This document shows, one piece after another, positions 16,818-22,480 of a stretch of DNA of 25,559 nucleotides. The stretch is from the NCBI GenBank assembly GCA_910584395.1, contig CAJUAS010000027.1, forward strand, positions 1-25,559, written 5' to 3'. The notes below the pieces were generated by a model, which had not been told where the DNA came from, searched no databases, and saw only the letters and a program-made list of their open reading frames with translations. This DNA is from an uncultured Oscillospiraceae bacterium. Lineage in GTDB: Bacteria; Bacillota; Clostridia; Oscillospirales; Oscillospiraceae. Each line of letters begins with the position of its first letter. Position 1 is the stretch's first letter. The position numbers were made by a program, and so were the translations under genes.

Positions 16818-17054
16818 GTGAATACAAGAAAGTATTACGAAAAGAAGTTTGCAAGTTACCCCGATGTTGTGGACCTACCCACCTTGCGAAAAATGCTGGG
16901 TGGCATTGGCGATTCCTTTGCCCGGCGGCTGGTACGAGAGAACAAAGTCCAGTCTTTCTTTATCAAGCCAAGCTACTGGATCTTTAAGTCGTCCATCATT
17001 GACTATGTGATGAGCGCGGACTATGCTGCCCGCCGCTTGAAGGTGTGGGCATGA
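16818..17054 (+). CDS. Small HTH excisionase-like DNA-binding protein
   Basis: The 78-residue protein carries one winged-helix/HTH_17-like domain: DLPTLRKMLGGIGDSFARRL, then the wing FFIKPSYWIFKSSIIDYVMS. This layout resembles excisionases and MerR-type helper proteins of integrative elements. The start is GTG 16818 with AGGAGG 9 nt upstream; a TTG at 16809 touches that site and is impossible. Its last codon overlaps the start of the next gene (ATGA, 17051-17054), so the two are translationally coupled. Directional control of recombination, or repression of the element, is the likely role (inference). Confidence 0.75.
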   Translation: MNTRKYYEKKFASYPDVVDLPTLRKMLGGIGDSFARRLVRENKVQSFFIKPSYWIFKSSIIDYVMSADYAARRLKVWA

Positions 17055-17569
17055 TGGCAAACACCTTTATCAGTAAAGAACAGTTTTGCCGAGATTATCA
17101 TGTTGGCAAGGCAACTGCCCTATGGTTGATTCAAACCGGTCTGCTCCCCGCCATAGATACTGGGCGGAAAACAGGCCGCTATCTTATTGCTGATACAGAC
17201 ATCCAAACCTATCTGCACCAGCGAGAGCTTGATCCCAAGAAGTATCGGTACAAAGGAACCCCTCCCTCTTCTTCCGGTGTATCATTAAAACCCCGACAGG
17301 CCCGTGCCGCATTGATGGCACTATGGTCAGATATTCCTGACTTGTTGCGTCTGCGGGATGTCGCACAGCTTTTAGGTTATGATGAGCGGGTTATTGTGCG
17401 TTGGCGCAGGGAGTGGGGGTTGCAATACCTGCAGGCATCGCAATTTATATATTACCCCAAACAATACCTGATCGACTTTATTCTCAGTCCATTGGGTCAG
17501 GTTCAGTATCCAAAGTCCCCAAAACACATTGAATTACTTCGCAAAGTTTCTGTTCAAAATGATTCATGA
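17051..17569 (+). CDS. Protein with two excisionase-like HTH domains
   Basis: A 172-residue protein with two DNA-binding modules. The first is at residues 4-55 (SKEQFCRDYHVGKATALWLI, with wing GRYLIADTDIQTYL). The second is at about 100-148 (LRLRDVAQLLGYDERVIVRW, with wing QFIYYPKQYLIDFIL). A basic linker joins them. The start at 17051 overlaps the upstream stop; ATG 17054 is also possible, both served by AAGGTG. Two linked HTHs suggest binding to paired sites, which fits the regularly spaced heptamers at the element's end. No catalytic recombinase residues are present. I do not recognise a named family. Confidence 0.75.
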   Translation: MMANTFISKEQFCRDYHVGKATALWLIQTGLLPAIDTGRKTGRYLIADTDIQTYLHQRELDPKKYRYKGTPPSSSGVSLKPRQARAALMALWSDIPDLLRLRDVAQLLGYDERVIVRWRREWGLQYLQASQFIYYPKQYLIDFILSPLGQVQYPKSPKHIELLRKVSVQNDS

Positions 17570-17587
17570 AATTTTCGTAAGGAAATG

Positions 17588-17616
17588 TTGTTTCTTGATG
17601 ATTTTGCTGATATAAT
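17588..17616 (+). promoter_or_regulatory. Extended -10 promoter of the HExxH cargo gene
   Basis: TTGTTT (17588-17593), 17-bp spacer and a perfect TATAAT (17611-17616) preceded by TGA as an extended -10. The cargo gene is thus transcribed apart from the HTH pair. Confidence 0.75.
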
Positions 17617-17642
17617 TTTAATGAGGTCGGGGAGGGACAAAT

Positions 17643-19085
17643 ATGGAAGACAACGTTTTGGGCGAATATAGCTTTGCAAATTATTATGAAATAAATATAA
17701 AAGTACCCTCGCGACTCCGCAATCAAACCGTAATCCATGAAATATTTCATATGAGTTTTACATTGCAGTCACCCTATGGGGTTTTTATGCATATGAATCG
17801 ACGTTTATCTACTGTGGATGGACGATTTGCGTATATCAATAGTGTATTAGCTGATCATTGTAGGAAAGCTCAGGAAGCAGCCTGCATATTTGCCGAAATC
17901 GCACACATCATTTGTACCCAGTCTTTCAAAACCGCTACGTGCTTCATTCAGGAGTTACGTACAGACAATAAAGAGTATTATAACTACCTAAAACCATTGT
18001 GTCCGTTTTTTCGATTCTTGGAGGAAAACACGGACAGCATTGCCAACTATAAGCTTCCCGTGTCCAAGATGTTAAACCTAATCACATCTATTGTCCTTCA
18101 CTCTCTTGACGTTGACCTGACACAACTTCCACCCGATGTTTTTCGGAAGGAGAAGGTGCTTAACCGTTGTATTTCTGAAAATGTGTGCCCCAATCGTATT
18201 TTCCGTGATACGACAAAGCAAGTCCTCGAAGTCTTGTGTTTGGACACCACGCCAGAGGAAATCCATAAGAAATTGCAGAATTTTTTTGCGGATCGTGAAC
18301 CTACCCATCTTGAAGCAAAGCTCAGGCTGATGCAGAAAAAATGCAAGCATTTCTTTGCGCGTCTCTATTATCATTCAGAAACCTGCTCCGTGCTTGAAGA
18401 TATTCTTGCTGACTTTAAAATAGAGGCAATAGATCCTTTAGATATCATTGGGCGTGGGATACCAACAACCGGAAACACCCAATACCCTATTATAAGGAGC
18501 AACGCAGAGGAAATCATTAAACATTCTAAAAATACGGGTGCGCTGTTCGTATTAGGAGATACCGAATCCTGTGTTAGTCAATTTAATATTTTACCGGGAC
18601 GCATCGATTTGCCACCAACTCTGCTTTTTATTACCTTTTTGGATTATAAGCAGAAACAACAGTACGCTGTATCACTTGGTTTAAAACAAGCAGAACAGCT
18701 ATGTAAAGCTGTAGCCTCTCCCATTATAGTAAGTTATTCGTTTTATCCAACTATGCCCCAGATGCTTTTGCACACTTTTCATTCCCCAGTTTTTTGCTAC
18801 TGTGATCGATCTTATATTAATGCGGTGCAGGTTATTCAAAGATACACAGATACAGAAAAAAACTGTCAGATAATAAGCTATAAAAATGAAAGTCTTAGTT
18901 TTGAAGTTCTTCTTATTGAAATAGAGTCGGGAATCTATTTCTTACTGCCTATGATGGAGCTTTCTGTTTTTCTTTTGTCTCGTGATATCCAGAACGGGAC
19001 TCTCAAGCTGAAAAAATCACTAACAGTAGACGACAGTCTCTTGAGCGCTGTCGATACGGTTATCAACAGCATTTTCTATTATTGA
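17643..19085 (+). CDS. Uncharacterised 480-residue protein with HExxH motif
   Basis: I do not recognise this protein. Near its N terminus it has VIHEIFHMSF, where H32-E33-x-x-H36 matches the zinc-metalloprotease HExxH signature. A glutamate that could be a third ligand lies in a helix 42 residues on (AQEAACIFAEIAH, E78 or E85). The middle (120-260) is helical and Cys/Lys-rich. The C-terminal half (about 265-480) looks alpha/beta with no known motif. There is no signal peptide or clear membrane segment, so it is likely cytosolic. ATG 17643 follows GGGGAGGGAC. The gene is far AT-richer than the host genes, has its own promoter and a 16-bp terminator, and is the only cargo of the tRNA-Leu element, where defence or toxin genes are often carried (inference). 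HExxH occurs by chance fairly easily, so proteolysis is unproven. Confidence 0.8.
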   Translation: MEDNVLGEYSFANYYEINIKVPSRLRNQTVIHEIFHMSFTLQSPYGVFMHMNRRLSTVDGRFAYINSVLADHCRKAQEAACIFAEIAHIICTQSFKTATCFIQELRTDNKEYYNYLKPLCPFFRFLEENTDSIANYKLPVSKMLNLITSIVLHSLDVDLTQLPPDVFRKEKVLNRCISENVCPNRIFRDTTKQVLEVLCLDTTPEEIHKKLQNFFADREPTHLEAKLRLMQKKCKHFFARLYYHSETCSVLEDILADFKIEAIDPLDIIGRGIPTTGNTQYPIIRSNAEEIIKHSKNTGALFVLGDTESCVSQFNILPGRIDLPPTLLFITFLDYKQKQQYAVSLGLKQAEQLCKAVASPIIVSYSFYPTMPQMLLHTFHSPVFCYCDRSYINAVQVIQRYTDTEKNCQIISYKNESLSFEVLLIEIESGIYFLLPMMELSVFLLSRDIQNGTLKLKKSLTVDDSLLSAVDTVINSIFYY

Positions 19086-19095
19086 GAACATACAG

Positions 19096-19134
19096 AAAGA
19101 AGGAGAAAGCCTTATCAGGCTTTCTCCTTCTTTT
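19096..19134 (+). terminator. Terminator of the HExxH gene
   Basis: A 16-bp perfect stem (19096-19111 with 19118-19133), loop TTATCA, ending in TTTT. Confidence 0.9.
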
Positions 19135-19262
19135 CCATCTGTGAAAAGAACTGGGTCGGGTACGCAAGAATGCCGGTAAAAGAAAATATGAGAGCAGAGG
19201 ATGCTTAAAGAACTTAAATTACTTTTCAAAACCTGACGTAGCTTGAGCTTCTTGACAGGCTG

Positions 19263-19295
19263 AAAAGCGAAAGCACATAGGTGCTTTCGCTTTTT
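19263..19295 (+). terminator. Orphan intrinsic terminator
   Basis: A 14-bp perfect stem (19263-19276 with 19281-19294), loop ATAG, T5 run. The gene it once served is not present. Confidence 0.8.
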
Positions 19296-19361
19296 ATACA
19301 TCTTGCCTCAAAGGAGGAATGTCTCATATTATTTTAACATTCTATGATTGGAGGTGAAACC

Positions 19362-19394
19362 ATGAAAAAAGCATTCCTGTTCTTGCCGCCGTAA
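19362..19394 (+). pseudogene. Ten-codon orphan start (truncated gene or leader peptide)
   Basis: An ideal GGAGGT site (19350-19355) precedes ATG 19362, which encodes MKKAFLFLPP and then stops. It looks like the first codons of a signal-peptide-bearing protein cut off by a frameshift or deletion. A regulatory leader peptide is the alternative, but no gene follows. Confidence 0.35.
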
Positions 19395-19576
19395 AAAGGT
19401 GGCACAGAAGATCCTTTCGTCTTACTTGGGCCTACTCACTGTCTATGCTCACTTGGAAACGCAGTCCAAGTCCAACTCTGCCTCGCTCATGACAGCTTCC
19501 CTTTCCATCCAACCCGGAATCTCCCCATCTGTCTAAAGGAAAAGAACTCCATGAAAGAACTGCGGAAATGGGCATG

Positions 19577-19611
19577 AAAAAGCTCGGCTTCCCAAAACTG
19601 AGAAACCGAGC
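19577..19611 (-). terminator. Element-supplied terminator of the right tRNA-Leu copy
   Basis: On the minus strand GCTCGGTTTC pairs with GGAAGCCGAGC-type sequence (19606-19611 with 19582-19587, plus inner pairs), followed by T5. It lies 10 nt after the tRNA CCA end. Confidence 0.7.
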
Positions 19612-19620
19612 ATTTCCAAA

Positions 19621-19708
19621 TGGTGCCGGTGGTGGGAGTCGAACCCACACGGGGGATTAGCCCGGCGGATTTTGAATCCGCTACGTCTACCAATTCCATC
19701 ACACCGGC
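19621..19708 (-). tRNA. tRNA-Leu(CAA), right copy
   Basis: Identical to the gene at 16243-16330 across all 88 nt including CCA; the identity stops within one base of the gene ends. The anticodon CAA is at 19672-19674. This copy has a perfect promoter just upstream, so it is probably the expressed one. Confidence 0.96.
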
Positions 19709-19729
19709 AGGTGGTGGTCACTGGCAGAT

Positions 19730-19758
19730 ATTATACCGTACTTTTCCTCAATGTGCAA
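19730..19758 (-). promoter_or_regulatory. Promoter of the right tRNA-Leu copy
   Basis: Minus strand TTGCAC (19753-19758), 17-bp spacer, TATAAT (19730-19735). Initiation near 19724 gives a 15-nt leader. It lies just beyond the asnA stop codon. Confidence 0.85.
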
Positions 19759-19774
19759 GAGGGAATTTGCTTTT

Positions 19775-20806
19775 TTACAGCAAAACAACTCCCGCCGCGC
19801 GGCAGACGTTTTGGGTCGTCTCATCCCAGACGCTGGCCTGAACCTCGCCGATGTGGGCCTTGCCCAGCAGGAGCATGGACAGGCGGGACTGGCCGATGCC
19901 GCCGCCCATGGTGAGGGGCAGCTCACCCGCCAGAAGGGCCTTGTGGAAGGGCAGCTCCCGGCGGTCGTCGCACCCGGCCAGCGTCAGCTGCCGATCCAGC
20001 GATTCGGGACTGACGCGGATGCCCATGGAGGAAAGTTCAAAGGCACAGTGGAGCACGTCATTCCACAGCAGAATGTCACCGTTGAGCGACCAGTCGTCAT
20101 AGTCGGGGGCGCGGCCGTCATGGGGCTTGCCCGACTTCAGCGCGCCGCCGATGCCCATCAAAAACGTGATGGGGTGATCCTTCACATAGGCGTTTTCCCG
20201 CTCCTTGGGGGTGAGATCGGGCCACTTGTCCTCCAGCTCCTGCGCGGTGACAAAGGACACCTCCCCCTGAATGGCGGGAAGGACGGTAAGCTGGGGAAAC
20301 ACCGAGCGGAGGGTGGCCTGCGTGTCGGCAACGACCTTGACAATGCTCGCCACCGTCTGGCGCAGATGGCCTTCATCCCGATCCCGCGGCGCAATGATCT
20401 TCTCCCAGTCCCATTGATCCACATAGATGGAGTGGAGGTTGTCGGGCATCTCGTCCCGGCGGATAGCGTTCATGTCGGTATACAGCCCCTCCCCCACCGA
20501 GAACTGATAGCGCTTCAGGGCCAGACGCTTCCACTTGGCCAAGGAGTGAACCACCTGTGCGTCCCGCCCGGCGGCGGGAATATCAAAGGACACCGGCCGC
20601 TCCACGCCGTTGAGGTCGTCGTTAAGGCCGGTGGCGGCCTCCACAAACAGCGGCGCGGACACCCGCCGCAGGCGCAGCGCGCCCGCCAGTCCGTCCTCAA
20701 ACAGCCGCTTCAGGAGAGAAATGGCCTTTTGGGTGTCGTACAGGTTGAGCAGCGGGGCATACCCTTCCGGAATAATGGACTGGTTGGTCACAGGTTGTTT
20801 GCTCAT
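19775..20806 (-). CDS. asnA: Aspartate-ammonia ligase (asparagine synthetase A)
   Basis: A complete 343-residue AsnA, which makes asparagine from aspartate, ammonia and ATP in the cytosol. It is related to class II aminoacyl-tRNA synthetases. Family landmarks include LQRRVSAPLF-like LRLRRVSAPLFVEAATGLNDDLNG (written here in part: RVSAPLFVEAATGLNDDL, 48-65), VHSLAKWKRLAL (86-97), EGLYTDMNAIRRDE (106-119), DQWDWE (130-135) and the C-terminal GGGIGQSRLSMLLL. ATG 20806 has AGGAAG 8 nt upstream. It is transcribed alone from a strong promoter overlapping the stop of the next gene upstream. Confidence 0.98.
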   Translation of the reverse strand: MSKQPVTNQSIIPEGYAPLLNLYDTQKAISLLKRLFEDGLAGALRLRRVSAPLFVEAATGLNDDLNGVERPVSFDIPAAGRDAQVVHSLAKWKRLALKRYQFSVGEGLYTDMNAIRRDEMPDNLHSIYVDQWDWEKIIAPRDRDEGHLRQTVASIVKVVADTQATLRSVFPQLTVLPAIQGEVSFVTAQELEDKWPDLTPKERENAYVKDHPITFLMGIGGALKSGKPHDGRAPDYDDWSLNGDILLWNDVLHCAFELSSMGIRVSPESLDRQLTLAGCDDRRELPFHKALLAGELPLTMGGGIGQSRLSMLLLGKAHIGEVQASVWDETTQNVCRAAGVVLL

Positions 20807-20857
20807 TGTGCATACTTCCTCTCTGCTTTGCGGGTCTGCTCTTATGTTCTCCGCCGG

Positions 20858-20874
20858 GCGGCCTTGTGGGCCGC
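20858..20874 (-). other. Small hairpin in the asnA leader
   Basis: A 6-bp GC stem (20858-20863 with 20869-20874) with a 5-nt loop lies in the roughly 100-nt leader. I looked for a T-box, common before asparagine genes in Firmicutes, and found no T-box sequence. Confidence 0.4.
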
Positions 20875-20915
20875 GGCAGTCTGAGCCAAATGTGGGGGTG
20901 CTTTCTTATCCCCCT

Positions 20916-20944
20916 ATTTTGTGCGCTTTTGTCCAAAATGTCAA
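20916..20944 (-). promoter_or_regulatory. Promoter of asnA
   Basis: Minus strand TTGACA (20939-20944), 17-bp spacer, CAAAAT (20916-20921). The -35 box covers the stop codon (20941-20943) of the M50 protease gene. Confidence 0.75.
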
Positions 20945-21498
20945 GGGTTTTTCCCGGAGTTCCATGTGTGATACCCCAGCCAAAGGCCCATGCCCAGCAG
21001 CCCCGGGCCGTAGCCCCACCTCAGACAGACCCCGCCCAGCACCGCCACCGCCCCCAGCGCGGCGGCCGCCAGACCCCGCTCCAGCCGTTCCGCCCCCTGC
21101 GGCGAAAGGAACATCCCGCCCAGACAGGCCACCGCCCGCCCCCCGTCCAGCGGACGGATGGGCAGGAGGTTAAAGAGCCCCAGCGCCAGCGAGATGCCCG
21201 CCAGCAAAAAGCGGCCCGCCCGCCCTGCGGCAAGGGCCAGAGCAAGACTGCACACCGGCCCTGCCAGAGCTACAGGCAGCTCGGCGGCGTAGGACAATTC
21301 CCCCGTCAGGCGAAGCTGTGCTCCCAAAAAGGCCAGCGTAAAGCTCTCTACCCTGCCCCCCACCGCTCCCAGCGCGGCCACATGGCCCAGCTCGTGGACG
21401 GCGGCGGCCAAAAATGTGGGCAGCAGCAGCTCCGGCTCTGCCAGCCACACCGCCGCCGTCAACAAAAGGAAGCCCGGCGTGACCCGCACCCGCTTCAC
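20941..21498 (-). CDS. spoIVFB: SpoIVFB-like site-2 (M50) membrane protease
   Basis: A 185-residue, very hydrophobic intramembrane metalloprotease. The zinc site is VHELGHV (H35, E36, H39), and the third ligand lies in NLLPIRPLDGGR (N110...D118), as in SpoIVFB-type M50 enzymes. In Bacillus SpoIVFB cleaves pro-sigma-K in the mother cell. I start at GTG 21498, which overlaps the upstream stop by 4 nt (GTGA) with GGAG 5 nt before; a GTG at 21531 would overlap more. It has the same order as spoIVFA-spoIVFB, with an M23 gene directly upstream. The sporulation role is inferred from fold and context, so the symbol is tentative. Confidence 0.82.
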   Translation of the reverse strand: MKRVRVTPGFLLLTAAVWLAEPELLLPTFLAAAVHELGHVAALGAVGGRVESFTLAFLGAQLRLTGELSYAAELPVALAGPVCSLALALAAGRAGRFLLAGISLALGLFNLLPIRPLDGGRAVACLGGMFLSPQGAERLERGLAAAALGAVAVLGGVCLRWGYGPGLLGMGLWLGYHTWNSGKNP

Positions 21499-22349
21499 GG
21501 CAGCTCCAAATAATAGGTCGGATCGTGCCACAGGCCGTTGACCTTGACCTCAAAGTGGAGATGCGGGCCGGTGACGTTACCTGTAGACCCCACCAGCGCG
21601 ATCACATCCCCCATCTTCACCTCGTCCCCCGCCTCCTTGAGCAGCTTACTACAGTGGGCATAGAGGGTCTTGACCGTGTCCGAGTGTTTGATCTGGATGT
21701 AGTTGCCGTAGGATTCCCCTGTGGCTGCGGTCTCCACCACCCCGTCGGCAAAGGCGCGGATCTCCGTGCCCTCCGGGGAGGAGATATCCACCCCATGGTG
21801 GAAATTGTCTCCGCCATCCACCGGATGCTCCCGCCAGCCATAGCCGGAGGTGTAGCCGCCGCTGACCGGGGTGTCCAGCGTCTCGGTCAGGTGTAAGCTG
21901 TCATAGGCCATGGTGGCGTTATAGGGCGGTTCCGGGCCGTCGTAGGGATAGGAGGTCGGCTCCGGCGTGGGCGTGGGCGTGGGCGTCGGCGTCGGCTCAG
22001 GCGTGGGTTCCGGTGTGGGCGTTGGCGTGGGGGTCGGAGTAGGGGTGGGAGTAGGGGTTGGGGTTGGCGTTGGCGTCGGCGTGGGAGTGGGCTCTTCCAA
22101 CGCGCGGCCCAGACCGGAAAACACCTCTACGAAGTCCTTTTCCCCCACCAGCATGGCCCGCAGGGCCTCCACCTCGCTGGGAAAGTACCGCCGGGCCAGA
22201 AGCACGGCGTCCAAAAGCATGACGCAGATTAGAAAGACCTTGAGAAACCGTCCTTCCTTTTGGGGTGCGCCCCGCCGCCGGGCGCGGCCCTTCTGCGGCT
22301 TGACCCAATGCTCCCTTTGTCGTGTCCCCCGCGCCCTCCGGTAGTCCAT
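21495..22349 (-). CDS. Membrane-anchored M23 (LytM) peptidase, SpoIVFA-like position
   Basis: A 284-residue protein: a basic cytoplasmic N terminus (1-33), one membrane helix (about 34-52), a Thr-Pro repeat stalk (about 86-130), and a C-terminal M23 domain with HHGVD, YAHCS and HLHFE, all the zinc and catalytic residues of active LytM endopeptidases. ATG 22349 follows GGAGGG by 6 nt. It overlaps the M50 gene by 4 nt. In Bacillus, SpoIVFA is a membrane protein with a LytM domain that holds and inhibits SpoIVFB; the complete catalytic set here suggests this one may also cut peptidoglycan. A general cell-wall hydrolase is the alternative. Confidence 0.88.
   Translation of the reverse strand: MDYRRARGTRQREHWVKPQKGRARRRGAPQKEGRFLKVFLICVMLLDAVLLARRYFPSEVEALRAMLVGEKDFVEVFSGLGRALEEPTPTPTPTPTPTPTPTPTPTPTPTPTPEPTPEPTPTPTPTPTPEPTSYPYDGPEPPYNATMAYDSLHLTETLDTPVSGGYTSGYGWREHPVDGGDNFHHGVDISSPEGTEIRAFADGVVETAATGESYGNYIQIKHSDTVKTLYAHCSKLLKEAGDEVKMGDVIALVGSTGNVTGPHLHFEVKVNGLWHDPTYYLELP
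21957..22095 (-). repeat. Hexanucleotide (Thr-Pro) repeat tract
   Basis: About 22 six-base units encode alternating Thr-Pro with a few Glu-Pro, forming an extended stalk in the M23 protein. Third codon positions vary, so many units are imperfect. Gains or losses of whole units would keep frame and change stalk length. Confidence 0.85.
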
Positions 22350-22377
22350 ACCCTTCCCTCCTTTTGATGCCAAGGGA

Positions 22378-22404
22378 AGTGTATGCGCCAAAAAACCGGG
22401 GTAG
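22378..22404 (-). promoter_or_regulatory. Sigma-E-like sporulation promoter of the M23-M50 operon
   Basis: Minus strand CATACACT (22378-22385) fits the sigma-E -10 consensus CATACANT; 16 bp upstream stands CTA (22402-22404) where the consensus has ATA. Predicted initiation near 22371 gives a leader of about 22 nt. The Bacillus spoIVF operon is sigma-E controlled, which supports the reading. Confidence 0.55.
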
Positions 22405-22413
22405 ACGTGCCCC

Positions 22414-22442
22414 TTGCTTTTCCTCCTTCGGTCAAGTATAAT
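22414..22442 (+). promoter_or_regulatory. Promoter of the hexokinase gene
   Basis: TTGCTT (22414-22419), 17-bp spacer, perfect TATAAT (22437-22442). It is back to back with the sigma-E-like promoter. Confidence 0.85.
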
Positions 22443-22480
22443 AAAGCAAACACCGGAAAGAGAATTGAGGGGGCGGTTTT

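Larger units (their letters stand above)
19140..19576. repeat. Right non-coding end of the tRNA-Leu element
   Basis: No intact gene. RAGAACT recurs at 19146, 19208, 19542 and 19555 (the last two 13 bp apart), matching the left end. A separate terminator lies at 19263-19295 although no gene precedes it. An orphan start signal lies at 19350-19364. The rest looks like eroded sequence. Confidence 0.55.
16243..19708. mobile_element. Integrase-less mini-element between duplicated tRNA-Leu genes
   Basis: Two identical 88-nt tRNA-Leu genes in direct orientation lie 3378 bp apart and enclose AT-richer DNA with two excisionase-like HTH genes and one cargo gene. The chromosomal-looking promoter is at the right copy and the chromosomal-looking terminator at the left copy, as expected if the element carries a full tRNA copy and integrated into the gene. 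Nine RAGAACT heptamers lie in its non-coding ends. No recombinase is encoded, so mobility would need one in trans. Simple segmental duplication of the tRNA with later insertion is the alternative. Confidence 0.55.

Noticed and set aside
19751..20884. 377-codon frame on the plus strand over asnA
   Set aside because: It is a shadow of asnA, whose family motifs are unmistakable on the minus strand.
20807..20940. T-box leader before asnA
   Set aside because: No T-box consensus or specifier arrangement is visible and the leader is only about 100 nt.
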